DNA from: Anaerolineaceae bacterium UBA2274
GTDB taxonomy: Bacteria > Chloroflexota > Anaerolineae > Anaerolineales > Anaerolineaceae
NCBI GenBank assembly: GCA_002347705.1
Contig: DDWY01000020.1
Location: 1,625 to 47,412 of the forward strand
DNA length: 45,788 nt
Direction: 5' to 3'
Shown here: positions 15,275 through 25,190 of the stretch, in pieces
How the letters are laid out: every line of letters begins with the position of its first letter
Numbering within the stretch: position 1 is the stretch's first letter
Notes under the pieces: model-generated
The model's input: only the letters and a program-made list of their open reading frames with translations
Told to the model about the DNA's origin: nothing
The model's database searches: none
Made by a program: the position numbers and the translations under genes

Positions 15275-17725
15275 TTATTTTAACATCAATGGCAGGAAAA
15301 TATTGAACGGCAGCGGGGTTTCGATGCTTTCATAGCGGACCGAAATTTTTTCTACATATGACCAAATCCCCAACGAATCCTGGGTTAGATTGCGATTGCT
15401 CAACACCAAGCGGACAAACCGCCCGCTAAAGGGAGAAAGGTCATACTTAATTGTTTTCCAACCCAAACCAACTATTCCAACCGGCCGCTCTCCTGCCACA
15501 CCGGTTCGATAGCCCTCGCGAGTAACAACTGCCAAACTGTTCAAAGCGACAGCGTCCTGGATTTCAATCAGAAAATCAGCGCGATTAATGCTGTCATTGG
15601 TGAAGATATTCACGTTAAGCGAAAGTTCCGCTGAACTATTTGGCGGTATGTAAAACACCTGTGATGCCCAGGCAGTCCCCAATCCCTGCTCGACAGGTTG
15701 TACGGGCTCGCCAAGCTGAAGGGAATAAACACCTTCCAAGGTCTCTGTCGTGCGATTGACCGGCAATGTCCCCCCATAGGCCCAATAATCAAGTCCCTCA
15801 ATCGTGCGGGTTCTTATTCCCCTTAAAGCGTCTTCCTGGATTGCGGGGAATACCCCTTGGGACAATAAACCATCGCTGCTTCCTTGGGAATCGAAATTGC
15901 CGTTTAATATCAAGCCTGACTCTGGATCTTCCTCTGGCAATGCGGGTGCCAGCACCTGGATTCGCTGGTTGAACGTATCGGTAATGAAAATCTTCCCATT
16001 CCCGTCGAGAGCAATCCCCCGTGGTGAATTGAGTTGTTCTTCTGCTTCTAGTAAATAGGTATGCCACCGGCTGACAAACTCTCCTCCAGATGTGAACACC
16101 TGGATGTTATTCAAAACAGAATCCAATACATAGACATAACCATTTGCATCCGTAGCAATCGCAGTGGGATCCTCAAATGCACCTTCCCCATAACCACGCT
16201 CACCCCATTCCGTTACCAAAGTGCCATCTTCATGAAATTTCCGAATGAGGAAATTGTTCCAATCAATGACATAGACATCACCGCTGCCGTCCACAGCCAC
16301 ATCTACTGGGTAATCAATCTCGCCATCACCACCCCATTCCGAAACAAACGTTCCATCTTCAGTCGTAAACTTATGAACTTTATTATTGTATCCTCCGGCC
16401 ACATAAATATAGCCCTCTGGGTCAATGGCTATCCCTCTAGGGTAGGCATCAATATCAATTATGTAATCATCTAGCGCCCAGCCTTCAAATGGGTTGCCAC
16501 TTGGATCAAATTTTTGAACTTGTGCATAATTTTGGTCCAGCACATAAACATTGCCATCCGCGTCCAGGGCAATACTGATCGGATAAGGCCAATCATCACC
16601 ATCAAATGAAATATCCCATTCAGTCAAAAACACACCGAATGGATTGAACTTCTGGATACGGCGATTATGCGTATCCGCAACAAAGACATTCCCGCCAGCA
16701 TCGATGGCAATATCCATGGGGTTGTTAAATTGACCTTGCGCACTGGGTGGAACCCCCCATTGGGTGATAAATTCATGGTTTGGCGAATATTTCTGAACCA
16801 CCCCGCTTCCACTCACTGCGACCAGTAGGTTGCCTTCAGCATCAAAATCTATACCACGGGGGATTTGAAAATGGAGCTCTTTGTCTCCGAATAGAAATAA
16901 TTCATCAATACACTCAAAGGTCTCAGAAAACACCTGTAATCTATAATTTCCCCAATCTGACACGTAAATATTACCCGCATGGTCAAAGGCGATGTGCATT
17001 GGTAAGTTAAATTTACCTTCGTCGGTTCCCTCGCTCCCCCATTGAGCAAGATATTCTCCGGTTGGAGATAATTTCTGAATACGATGATTATGCGTATCAG
17101 CGAAAAAAATATTGCCCTCATCGTTGACAGCGATATCTAAAGGCCGATTGAATTCGCCATCACCACTACCTTCGTCACCACACCAAGGTTCAGTTAATAC
17201 CATATCGCCATCAAGGTTAAATTTATGAATACAATTCTCAGAATAATCATCATGGTAGTCAACAATATAAATAAAATCATTCTGAATGGCTATACCACTT
17301 GCATCTTCAAAAATACCCCAAGTAGATAAATAATCACCATCTTGTGTAAATTTATGCACAGTCCAAGACACAAGTACATACACATTCCCATCATCATCTG
17401 TTACGATTCCAGTTGAATTTATTAACTGACCCTGATTGCCACCAAAACTGCCAAAATTTTTGAACACCTCATCGCCTGGTGTAATCACTGAGACTCTACT
17501 TAAACTTCTGTTAAGAACATAAATTCGACCGTCCGGCCCAACAGAAACATCCAATGGTTCATTAAACACATTGGATTCACCCCCCCAGGAATTGTTGAGG
17601 ACATATTTTTGTAATTCTGGTGGGGTATCAGCCGCATCCACCACCATCAGTGGTAAGAGAATGATTATCAGGCATACTGTCATTAATACAGATGAAAATT
17701 TATAGATTGATGTTCTTGAAAGCAT
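15275..17725 (-). CDS. Secreted NHL-repeat beta-propeller protein with C-terminal jelly-roll-like domain
   Basis: This 816-residue exported protein has a signal peptide at residues 1-32 ending near VDA. Residues 35-590 are about ten NHL-type repeats with the recurring form GNVFVADTHNRRIQKF, which would fold into one or two beta-propellers. After the linker PALPEEDPESG, residues 605-800 are a beta-rich domain beginning LILNGNFDSQGSS. The chain ends PFNIFLPLMLK. A strong AAGGAGGAG lies at good spacing before the ATG. NHL propellers bind proteins, sugars or RNA; the ligand here is unknown. Its DNA looks more AT-rich than the neighbouring genes. Confidence 0.88.
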   Translation of the reverse strand: MLSRTSIYKFSSVLMTVCLIIILLPLMVVDAADTPPELQKYVLNNSWGGESNVFNEPLDVSVGPDGRIYVLNRSLSRVSVITPGDEVFKNFGSFGGNQGQLINSTGIVTDDDGNVYVLVSWTVHKFTQDGDYLSTWGIFEDASGIAIQNDFIYIVDYHDDYSENCIHKFNLDGDMVLTEPWCGDEGSGDGEFNRPLDIAVNDEGNIFFADTHNHRIQKLSPTGEYLAQWGSEGTDEGKFNLPMHIAFDHAGNIYVSDWGNYRLQVFSETFECIDELFLFGDKELHFQIPRGIDFDAEGNLLVAVSGSGVVQKYSPNHEFITQWGVPPSAQGQFNNPMDIAIDAGGNVFVADTHNRRIQKFNPFGVFLTEWDISFDGDDWPYPISIALDADGNVYVLDQNYAQVQKFDPSGNPFEGWALDDYIIDIDAYPRGIAIDPEGYIYVAGGYNNKVHKFTTEDGTFVSEWGGDGEIDYPVDVAVDGSGDVYVIDWNNFLIRKFHEDGTLVTEWGERGYGEGAFEDPTAIATDANGYVYVLDSVLNNIQVFTSGGEFVSRWHTYLLEAEEQLNSPRGIALDGNGKIFITDTFNQRIQVLAPALPEEDPESGLILNGNFDSQGSSDGLLSQGVFPAIQEDALRGIRTRTIEGLDYWAYGGTLPVNRTTETLEGVYSLQLGEPVQPVEQGLGTAWASQVFYIPPNSSAELSLNVNIFTNDSINRADFLIEIQDAVALNSLAVVTREGYRTGVAGERPVGIVGLGWKTIKYDLSPFSGRFVRLVLSNRNLTQDSLGIWSYVEKISVRYESIETPLPFNIFLPLMLK

Positions 17726-17908
17726 TTTCTCCTCCTTGCTAGGATGTAAGTCTCAAATCACTCATTTAAAAAGGTTTCAGATTAGAAAATAATAATTTTT
17801 TCAACTTCTCATTAATTGATCATGCTTAAAACCCATCTTCCATTACGAAATAGAAAAATTAAAACGCTTAGGCGCAATAATTATATTCGAAATTCCACGT
17901 CAACAACA

Positions 17909-17944
17909 ATTTTACAGAGAATTTTACAGAGAGTTTTACAGAGA
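17909..17944. repeat. Three tandem 12 bp repeats
   Basis: The unit RTTTTACAGAGA occurs three times head to tail at 17909, 17921 and 17933, differing only in the first base (A, A, G). It abuts the left arm of the 17 bp inverted repeat. Confidence 0.85.
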
Positions 17945-17949
17945 GTTGG

Positions 17950-18197
17950 CAGCAATTCTCAATATGGAAGTAGTGGGTTTGATTTTGTTCCCAATCGAGG
18001 GAATTTACTGCAGTTGCACCGACCACCAAAGAAAGCACTTCATATTTCTGCTTCAAATACATGGTATGCCATCCGAAAAACGTTGTAATTGATGATAAGC
18101 AGACAATTATTCCTGGTTTCAAAGGTTTTTTCGTGGTTTGGCGTTCCTTAATAGTGTATCGCTACCTTTTCAGTATTATTCATATTGAGAATTGCTG
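17950..18197. repeat. 248 bp segment bounded by a perfect 17 bp inverted repeat
   Basis: CAGCAATTCTCAATATG at 17950-17966 is matched by its exact reverse complement at 18181-18197. The pairing does not extend past 17 bp on either side. The segment between has no credible gene. It could be the remnant of a small non-autonomous element or a regulatory structure. Confidence 0.7.
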
Positions 18198-18260
18198 GAG
18201 AGTTGAGTTTCCAATAATCCCTTACTCTGAATTTATTAATATGATTGAACAAATCGCACA

Positions 18261-18269
18261 TGCTATAAT
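18261..18269 (+). promoter_or_regulatory. Extended -10 promoter of ftsK
   Basis: TGCTATAAT is a perfect extended -10 box. Transcription would start near 18276, about 26 bases before the ATG at 18302. Confidence 0.6.
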
Positions 18270-18301
18270 TCGAATACTAAGGGAAAGTGAGTAGGATTGC
18301 A

Positions 18302-20650
18302 ATGGCGCGGAGTGCATCAACAAGTAAAACGAAAAAAAATTCTGGCAGCAAGAAGAAACCTGGTACTACCACCAGAACGCCAGGCCATACCAGAAAAACC
18401 ACCTCACAAACAACTCGTTCACGAACCGCTGGAACGACCAAAACTTCAACTCCGCGCAAGAAACCCACCACACCAGCCCCCTCGCCAGAACCTCTTTCAA
18501 CTGAACGCAAAGTTGATATTGCCGGAATTGTCTTGCTCGTGATTGGCTTGCTGACTCTCCTGAGCCTGATGACCTCACTTTCTGGCGGGCCTACCCAGGC
18601 ATGGGCGAGTTTTTTGCACCGCTGGATTGGCTGGGGAGCCTATGCTCTTCCACTTGTTTTGCTTTTGATCGGAGCCTGGTTTTTGCTTTCAAAGATGGAT
18701 CGCTTTCCGGGGGTTTCATCTGAACGAATTTTTGGGATCATCCTGCTCTTTTTCAATCTGCTAACCTTGTTTCAACTACTGGATGCCAGTTTTGGCGGCC
18801 TTTCCAACCCCCCTGGTGGCGGCATCCTTGGTGGAGTCGTCTACCGTGGTTTGGAGTCCGGTCTGGGCAAAGCAGGCACAGGAATTGTTTTAATTGCCTG
18901 GCTGCTTGTGGCATTGGTGCTCTTGATTGACCTCTCCATGTCGGACCTCGTGAACTGGCTGGCCGAAAAATTCAAGCACAGCCACTCAAGGTTCGCCAAT
19001 TTCCTGCGCAGAAAAGCCGAACAACACCGCCTCAAGCTTGAAAAAAGTCAGGACCCGTCTGAAACAGAGCAAAAGGAAAAAGCAAACATCCAGATCAACT
19101 CCGTCGAACCCGGAGTGAGCCCATCTGCCTCAACTACAACGGAATTTGAATCACCCACACCTGAAAAATCCTGGATAATGCCTGTACCTGAAGAAATTCT
19201 TAATCCAATCCAGAATGCGCCAATCGACGAGGAGTCCGATGAAGATAAGGCGCGCGTGATTGAAGAAACCCTGCGATCCTTCAATGCCCCCGGCAAGGTG
19301 GTCGAAATCAGGCGCGGTCCAACAATCACGATGTTTGGGGTAGAACCAGAGTACAACGAGAACCGCACTGGACGGACGCGTGTGCGGGTGAGCAACATTA
19401 CCCGCCTGAGTGATGACCTCGCAATGGCGCTCAAGGCATCGCGAATTCGCATCCAGGCACCAGTTCCGGGCAAGGGCTATGTGGGCATTGAGGTTCCGAA
19501 TCTGAAAACCAGCATGGTGTCCATGCTTGAGCTTGCAACCAGCCTCTCCTTCCAGAGCCACAAATCACCCCTCAAATTCGCCCTGGGCAAGGATGTAACC
19601 GGCCTCCCGACAACCGCAGACCTGACCGCCATGCCGCACCTCTTGATTGCTGGCACGACTGGTTCAGGTAAATCAGTCTGCGTGAATGCGATCCTGACCG
19701 GCTACTTACTCACTCTCAATCCTGATCAACTGCGATTGATGCTGGTGGACCCCAAAAGAGTGGAGTTTTCGGTTTATAACGGCATCCCCCACCTCCTAAC
19801 AGATGTGATCATGGACCCAGAGAAAGTTGTTGGCGCTTTGCAGTGGATGCTGCGCGAGATGGACCTGCGATACCGCATTTTTGAGAATTTGGGGGTCAGG
19901 AACATCGAAGAATACAACAATAAAGTCAGCGTCGAAGGCGGTAAAGCGCTGCCGTATATCGTTGTGGTCATAGACGAACTGGCAGACATGATGCTACTGG
20001 CACCGGATGAAACAGAACGCTCTCTGACCAGGCTCGCCCAACTGGCGCGCGCCACAGGCATCCACCTCATAATTGCCACGCAACGACCTTCAGCGGATGT
20101 GATTACCGGTTTGATCAAAGCCAATTTCCCGGCACGCATCGCCTTTGCAGTCGCTTCCAATACAGACAGCCGTGTCATCCTGGACCAGCCTGGCGCGGAA
20201 CGCCTGCTGAGTCGCGGTGATATGCTCTTCCAGGCACCCGATGCCCCTGCCCCGGTAAGGTTGCAAGGTGCCTTTGTTTCAGAAGATGAAGTAGCCCGCC
20301 TGGCACGCTTCTGGCAGGCACAATCCTCCACTAACGGCGCACCAGAACGCCCGGATAAAGCCCTCTACACCAGCGCGAATAACCTTCCCATGACCCAGGA
20401 GCCCCTTTGGAAAGAGCTCCAAAAGGATCCGGATGAAGATCCATTAGCTGAGGAAGCCCTTCGCGTCATCCGCAAGGAGGGGCGCGCATCTGTTTCCATG
20501 TTGCAGCGGAAACTACGCATTGGCTACACACGCGCTTCGCGCATGGTTGAAAAATTTGAAGAAAAAGGTATTATTAGTGAAGCCCATCCTCAAACAGGCA
20601 CGCGAGAGGTCCTTGACTGGGGCGATTATCCCCCACTCAAGGAAGATTAA
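18302..20650 (+). CDS. ftsK: DNA translocase FtsK/SpoIIIE
   Basis: This protein pumps chromosomal DNA through the closing division septum. It has 782 residues. Residues 1-65 are a basic, Thr/Pro-rich disordered tail (KTKKNSGSKKKPG). About four membrane segments follow to residue 215, then a charged linker. The motor has Walker A GTTGSGKSVCVNA near residue 450, Walker B YIVVVIDELADMM and the ATQRPSADVITG segment. The C-terminal winged-helix gamma domain is EALRVIRKEGRASVSMLQRKLRIGYTRASRMVEKFEEKGI, which reads orienting sequences. The ATG at 18302 has AGTAGG before it; a GTG at 18287 is an alternative. Confidence 0.95.
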   Translation: MARSASTSKTKKNSGSKKKPGTTTRTPGHTRKTTSQTTRSRTAGTTKTSTPRKKPTTPAPSPEPLSTERKVDIAGIVLLVIGLLTLLSLMTSLSGGPTQAWASFLHRWIGWGAYALPLVLLLIGAWFLLSKMDRFPGVSSERIFGIILLFFNLLTLFQLLDASFGGLSNPPGGGILGGVVYRGLESGLGKAGTGIVLIAWLLVALVLLIDLSMSDLVNWLAEKFKHSHSRFANFLRRKAEQHRLKLEKSQDPSETEQKEKANIQINSVEPGVSPSASTTTEFESPTPEKSWIMPVPEEILNPIQNAPIDEESDEDKARVIEETLRSFNAPGKVVEIRRGPTITMFGVEPEYNENRTGRTRVRVSNITRLSDDLAMALKASRIRIQAPVPGKGYVGIEVPNLKTSMVSMLELATSLSFQSHKSPLKFALGKDVTGLPTTADLTAMPHLLIAGTTGSGKSVCVNAILTGYLLTLNPDQLRLMLVDPKRVEFSVYNGIPHLLTDVIMDPEKVVGALQWMLREMDLRYRIFENLGVRNIEEYNNKVSVEGGKALPYIVVVIDELADMMLLAPDETERSLTRLAQLARATGIHLIIATQRPSADVITGLIKANFPARIAFAVASNTDSRVILDQPGAERLLSRGDMLFQAPDAPAPVRLQGAFVSEDEVARLARFWQAQSSTNGAPERPDKALYTSANNLPMTQEPLWKELQKDPDEDPLAEEALRVIRKEGRASVSMLQRKLRIGYTRASRMVEKFEEKGIISEAHPQTGTREVLDWGDYPPLKED

Positions 20651-20713
20651 GCCATAAATAGTCAATATTTCTGCTAAATCCAAGCTTTCCTCGAGCCTTT
20701 CTAATATTGCGGG

Positions 20714-20742
20714 TTGCGGGAATCTGAGTCTGGGTCTATAAT
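20714..20742 (+). promoter_or_regulatory. Promoter of rpsA
   Basis: TTGCGG and TATAAT are separated by exactly 17 bases. The predicted start near 20749 leaves a leader of about 25 bases with GGAG before the ATG at 20774. Confidence 0.75.
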
Positions 20743-20773
20743 CAGTGCCAAATCTTAATTCGGAGTTCATTAA

Positions 20774-22210
20774 ATGTCAGACAACGACGCCATTAGTATG
20801 CAGGAGCAAAACCAGGAGAGCAATCAGGAAAACGAAAAGGAACAAACCATGGAAAGTTTGATGGGAGAATATCTCGATTCCGAGGACTTCTCTTTCCAAA
20901 TGCCAGTTTCGGGTGAAATCCGTGACGGTATCATCGCCAGCATTTCAGGGTCGCAGATCCTGGTGAGTGTTGGAGCCAAGTCCGAAGGGCTGATCGTCGG
21001 TAAAGAATTCGACGCCATCCCCGAAGAAATACTTGAAACTTTTGAGGTTGGCAAAGCCATTCCGGTTTATGTGGTCAACCCCCATGATCAGGAAGGAAAT
21101 CTTGTTCTTTCATTCGTTCGCGCAGTTGAAGAACAAAGCTGGATCGATGCCGAAGCCGCACTGGCTTCTGGCGAAAGTTTTGAATCGACTGTTGTTGGTT
21201 ACAACAAAGGAGGCTTACTGGTTCCGTTGTCTACAATACGCGGTTTCATCCCCGCCTCCCAGCTCAGTCTCAGCCGCAGGTTAGCCCTGACCGGCGATAC
21301 CCCCGAAGCCAAATACAAAGCCTTCGTCGGTGAAACCGTTAGTGTCTGTGTCATCGAAGTAGACCGTGAGCGTCATCGCTTGATCCTCAGCGAACGTGCT
21401 GCCAGCAGCGAAACCCGAGACCAGATCCGCGATAAGGTTCTGGAAGATCTGACTGAAGGGGAAGTGCGCAAAGGTCGCGTCACCAGCCTTGCAGATTTCG
21501 GTGCTTTCGTCAATATTGGCGGCGCTGATGGACTGGTCCACATGTCCGAGATTTCTTGGGATCGCGTGGTCAACCCCAACGAAGTGCTCAAAGTAGGCGA
21601 AGAAGTAAAGGTAAAAATTATCAGCATCGACCGCGAACGCCGTCGAATTGGGCTGTCCATTCGCCAGCTGCAGGGAGATCCCTGGTCAGACCAGGTCAAG
21701 AATCTCAAAACTGGTCAATTGGTTGAAGGCGAAATTACCCGCCTCACAAGTTTCGGCGCATTTGCCCGTCTGAACGTCCCTGGGGATTTGGAAGGCTTGA
21801 TCCACATTTCTGAGCTGAGTGACCACCGCGTGGATCACCCCAAGGAAGTTATCAAAGTTGGCGACGTAGTCACACTGCGTATTCTGAAAATTGAGGATGA
21901 AGATCATCGCATCGGTTTGAGCATGCGTCGCGTGGATTCCCCTGCATATGCTGACTCCGACTGGAAATCTCTGGCAGCCGACTTTGACCTGAATCCCAGT
22001 ACCGAAGGGGAAACACTTGCGACCATTCTTGGTGAAGCAACTCCCGAACCCGTTGCCGAAACCGTTGAGGAAGTCCAGGAAGTTGTGGAAGACGTCGTTG
22101 CCGAAGCTCCTGAAGCAGTAGCCGAAACAGTTGAGGAAGCCGCAGAAGCTGTGGAAGAAACCATTGAAGCAGTTGAACCCGAAGTTGACGAAGAAGTCAA
22201 AGAAGACTAA
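20774..22210 (+). CDS. rpsA: 30S ribosomal protein S1 (four S1 domains, acidic tail)
   Basis: S1 binds mRNA on the small subunit. The 478 residues contain four S1 RNA-binding domains. They begin near SGEIRDGIIASISG, FESTVVGYNKGGLLVPL, RKGRVTSLADFGAFVNIGGADGLVHMSEIS and VEGEITRLTSFGAFARL. The third and fourth are the most canonical. The last 65 residues are a highly acidic Glu/Val/Ala tail with AVAETVEE-type repeats. Proteobacterial S1 has six domains; four-domain forms are common elsewhere. It has its own promoter and a strong terminator, so it is a single-gene unit. Confidence 0.93.
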   Translation: MSDNDAISMQEQNQESNQENEKEQTMESLMGEYLDSEDFSFQMPVSGEIRDGIIASISGSQILVSVGAKSEGLIVGKEFDAIPEEILETFEVGKAIPVYVVNPHDQEGNLVLSFVRAVEEQSWIDAEAALASGESFESTVVGYNKGGLLVPLSTIRGFIPASQLSLSRRLALTGDTPEAKYKAFVGETVSVCVIEVDRERHRLILSERAASSETRDQIRDKVLEDLTEGEVRKGRVTSLADFGAFVNIGGADGLVHMSEISWDRVVNPNEVLKVGEEVKVKIISIDRERRRIGLSIRQLQGDPWSDQVKNLKTGQLVEGEITRLTSFGAFARLNVPGDLEGLIHISELSDHRVDHPKEVIKVGDVVTLRILKIEDEDHRIGLSMRRVDSPAYADSDWKSLAADFDLNPSTEGETLATILGEATPEPVAETVEEVQEVVEDVVAEAPEAVAETVEEAAEAVEETIEAVEPEVDEEVKED

Positions 22211-22228
22211 TCATTCAATAAGGAGAAG

Positions 22229-22256
22229 CGCCGGCCCAAAAACCGGCGTTTTTTTT
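22229..22256 (+). terminator. Intrinsic terminator of rpsA
   Basis: CGCCGG and CCGGCG form a GC-rich stem around CCCAAAAA and are followed by eight T. It ends only 7 bases before the start codon of the dipeptidase gene, so that gene must be transcribed by read-through or from an unusual promoter. Confidence 0.9.
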
Positions 22257-22263
22257 GATAATA

Positions 22264-23352
22264 ATGCCATTTATCCTTGATGCCCACCAGGACCTTGCCT
22301 ATAACATGACCGTTCTCGGTCGTGATTACAGTCTGCCAAATGCTCAGACCCGCTTACGCGACCGCCAAACCGGAAACGACGCCTATGGCGGTGGATCCCT
22401 GCTTGGCTTGCCTGAGTACAACGCAGCCCAGGTGGGGCTGGTTTTTGGGACGCTCTTTTCAGTGCCGGAGCGCCGCAGCAACCCCAAACTTGAGGGCGAG
22501 GAATATTACCGCACGCCAGCCGAAGCCCATCGCCTCTACTGGAATCAGTTGGACTACTACCACAAGCTGGCAGAGACCCAGTCCGACGCTTTTCGCCTGG
22601 TGCTTACCAAACAGGAGCTCAAAAGCCATCTGGAACTCTGGCAATCCGAAACTGACGGTTTGAAGCCGCTTGGCATCGTTCCCCTCATGGAAGGCGCGGA
22701 AGGTATCCTCGATTTGGATGAACTCCCAGCCTGGTGGGAACGCGGTCTGCGCATCATCGGCTTAGCCTGGGCTGGCAATCGCTTTTGCGGTGGAACCAGG
22801 GAACCCGGTGGGCTGACCGCTGAAGGCAAAGACCTCATCCACGCGATGGCAGAGGTCGGTTTTGTGCTTGATCTCTCCCACATGGATGAGCCGGCAGCGC
22901 TTGAATGCCTTGAAATTTATCCCGGACAGATCATCGCAAGCCACGCTAATGCCGCAAAGTTGGTAAAAGGCTACAATTCAAACAGACTCCTTAGCGGCGA
23001 GGTCATCACCAAGCTGATTGCGCGCGACGGGCTGATAGGCGTCTTGCCCATCAATGTATTTCTCAATGCTGAATGGCAGAAAGATGGCGGAAAAACCGCG
23101 ATCTCACTTCGAATGGTAGCGGAACAAATCGACTATATTTGCCAGATGGCAGGTGATGTTCGCCATGTTGGGATTGGAACCGATTTCGATGGCGGGTTTG
23201 GGGTTGAACAAGTGCCTGCAGAGATCGATACCATCGCCGATCTGCCACTGCTATTCCCCTTCCTCGAAGAATTAGGGTATGATTCCAAAGAGATTGACAG
23301 GATCGCGTCGGGGAACTTCCTTGACATGATTGAAACCACACTGCCTGCTTAA
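22264..23352 (+). CDS. Membrane dipeptidase-like peptidase, family M19
   Basis: This is a renal-dipeptidase-type zinc enzyme that hydrolyses dipeptides, 362 residues long. Metal-site motifs are visible: the first is DAHQDLAYN, where most members have DxHxD. Glu in PLMEGAEGI, SHANA near residue 222 and VGIGTDFDGGFG near the C-terminus follow. The first motif (H-Q-D) keeps both His and Asp. There is no signal peptide, so it is probably cytoplasmic. No ribosome binding site is visible before the ATG, which directly follows the rpsA terminator. It heads a six-gene run ending at 27455. Confidence 0.9.
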   Translation: MPFILDAHQDLAYNMTVLGRDYSLPNAQTRLRDRQTGNDAYGGGSLLGLPEYNAAQVGLVFGTLFSVPERRSNPKLEGEEYYRTPAEAHRLYWNQLDYYHKLAETQSDAFRLVLTKQELKSHLELWQSETDGLKPLGIVPLMEGAEGILDLDELPAWWERGLRIIGLAWAGNRFCGGTREPGGLTAEGKDLIHAMAEVGFVLDLSHMDEPAALECLEIYPGQIIASHANAAKLVKGYNSNRLLSGEVITKLIARDGLIGVLPINVFLNAEWQKDGGKTAISLRMVAEQIDYICQMAGDVRHVGIGTDFDGGFGVEQVPAEIDTIADLPLLFPFLEELGYDSKEIDRIASGNFLDMIETTLPA

Positions 23353-23367
23353 GGCAAAGGAACCTTT

Positions 23368-23880
23368 TTGAGCCAACCAGATGTTCTGTTAGACCCCAAT
23401 AACCCCAGGAAAACCGTCAAGCCCGGGACATTCCCGAAGTTTCAGGTGCGTGCAGGGCTAACCGGTCTCATGTTTGGTTTTTTGATCCTGCTGACCGGAT
23501 TGCGACCAGACCTCTTTGGGCTGGATCGAGGGCGCTACATTGGCTTCGTACAGATTATCGTCATCCTGCTTGGGATCGGACTGATGACCCTTTCCGCCAC
23601 CGGCCTGCTGATCGCCTTTTGGAATGGCGGTCCCAAGTCGCTCAGAGCTGATTTCGGCACGCGCATCGTTGCCACCGGTTATGTGATCTGTGCCTTCACC
23701 GCGCTTGCGGACGCTTTTGGCTTTGGCACCAACCCGCTCCCCTACGTACTGCTTGGCACACTGCAATCGCGCGGTGTCATGATCGGTATTATCGTCATCT
23801 GCATCGGTCTGTTATTACTTCTCAGACCAAAAAAATATCTCTCAAAAGAACAAAATGTGCGAAGACACAGCCGATCCTGA
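23368..23880 (+). CDS. Small membrane protein of unknown function
   Basis: I do not recognise this 170-residue protein. It has about four transmembrane segments (near residues 30-48, 60-85, 98-118 and 130-150) and a basic C-terminus. Translation appears to start at a TTG codon, preceded by AAAGGAA at good spacing; the next in-frame ATG would remove part of the first segment. It lies 15 bases after the dipeptidase gene and 5 before the M16 gene. Confidence 0.75.
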   Translation: MSQPDVLLDPNNPRKTVKPGTFPKFQVRAGLTGLMFGFLILLTGLRPDLFGLDRGRYIGFVQIIVILLGIGLMTLSATGLLIAFWNGGPKSLRADFGTRIVATGYVICAFTALADAFGFGTNPLPYVLLGTLQSRGVMIGIIVICIGLLLLLRPKKYLSKEQNVRRHSRS

Positions 23881-23885
23881 TCCCC

Positions 23886-25190
23886 ATGCCCATTAATCTA
23901 AATCAAAATCTTCATCAGGTGCAGCTCACAAACGGATTGCGGGTGATGCTCAAAGAAATTCACACCGCTCCGGTCACGAGTACCTGGATTTGGTATGGAA
24001 TCGGGTCCAGGAATGAACTTCCAGGCAAAACCGGTCTGAGCCACTGGGTGGAACACATGCAATTCAAAGGCACCCGCAAGTACACGGGTGATGATATCGA
24101 CAACCTGGTTTCGCGGGTGGGCGGTTATGCAAACGCCTTCACCAGCCCGGATTGGACAACCTACTTTGAAACGATGCCCTCAGCCCATCTGCATGCCACT
24201 CTCGAGCTTGAAGCTGACCGTATGGTCAACAGCCTCTTCGACCCTCTGGATGTGGAAACCGAACGTACCGTTATTATCTCTGAGCGCGAGGGTTCCGAGA
24301 ACTATCCTGAGTTCCGGCTCGACGAAGCCGTACAACAGCGCTCCTTCCAGGCACACCCATACCGCAATGAAGTTCTGGGCTCCAAAGAAGATTTGATCAG
24401 CATCAGCCGTAATGACCTTTTTCACCACTACCGCAATTATTATCAACCCGCGAACGCCATTTTGTGCGTCGCAGGAGATATTTCCCCTGAAGCCGTGCTG
24501 GAAGACATAGAAATTTTGTTTGGCGGCATCCCCTCCGCCCCTCTGGTCAGAAATATTCCAAGCCATGAAACAACGCTTAATCCCGGCGATCAGATCGAAC
24601 TGGAAGGCCCGGGCGAGGCACATTATCTTGAAATTGCCTGGCGCTGCCCTGCGGGCAGCGATCCGGATTTTTTTGCTTATAGCATCATCGAAAGCCTGCT
24701 GAGCGGGCCCTCCTCCCTGAACATGTTTGGCAGCGGGGGCATCAGCAACCGGACTTCGCGACTTTACCAGGCACTGGTCGAAGAGGACTATGCTGCCTCG
24801 GTGTTTGGAGATCTCTCCGCCAATATCGACCCCGGGGTGTACAAAGTCTTTGCCACCATTCAGCCAGAAGGTGACCCATATGTTGCTTTGAAGATCATTG
24901 ATGACCAGATTCGCAAAATAACCTTGAGTGAGTTAAGCCTTAGCGAGATCGAACGCGCCATCAAGCAAGCCAGCGCGCTCTTCGCCTATAGCAGCGATAA
25001 CATCACCAACCAGGGCTTCTGGATGGGCTATGCCAGCTCTTTTGCCGACTACCAATGGGTTGCCGAGTACCTAACCCGTCTTGGTTCAGTCACGCCCAGC
25101 CAGGTGCTGAAGGTTGCCCAAAAGTATCTGCAGGCAGATCAGCGCGTGGTCGGAGTTTATCGGGCGACAAAAACGCAGGAGGGCTCATGA
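23886..25190 (+). CDS. M16-family zinc peptidase, catalytic subunit
   Basis: This 434-residue pitrilysin-family peptidase has the inverted zinc motif HWVEH near residue 53 (GLSHWVEHMQFKGT), followed by GGYANAFTSPDWTTYFE and a downstream acidic segment (ERTVIISEREGSENYPE) that supplies the third ligand. Residues 220-430 are the second, non-catalytic half. Bacterial two-subunit M16 enzymes pair one catalytic chain with one non-catalytic chain, and the partner gene overlaps this one by 4 bases. It probably degrades short peptides. Confidence 0.94.
   Translation: MPINLNQNLHQVQLTNGLRVMLKEIHTAPVTSTWIWYGIGSRNELPGKTGLSHWVEHMQFKGTRKYTGDDIDNLVSRVGGYANAFTSPDWTTYFETMPSAHLHATLELEADRMVNSLFDPLDVETERTVIISEREGSENYPEFRLDEAVQQRSFQAHPYRNEVLGSKEDLISISRNDLFHHYRNYYQPANAILCVAGDISPEAVLEDIEILFGGIPSAPLVRNIPSHETTLNPGDQIELEGPGEAHYLEIAWRCPAGSDPDFFAYSIIESLLSGPSSLNMFGSGGISNRTSRLYQALVEEDYAASVFGDLSANIDPGVYKVFATIQPEGDPYVALKIIDDQIRKITLSELSLSEIERAIKQASALFAYSSDNITNQGFWMGYASSFADYQWVAEYLTRLGSVTPSQVLKVAQKYLQADQRVVGVYRATKTQEGS

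Larger units (their letters stand above)
17726..18286. other. AT-rich gene-free gap with repeats
   Basis: No ORF here has credible protein character. The gap holds a 12 bp tandem repeat, a long-range 17 bp inverted repeat and the ftsK promoter, each listed separately. It is noticeably richer in A and T than the flanking genes. Confidence 0.6.
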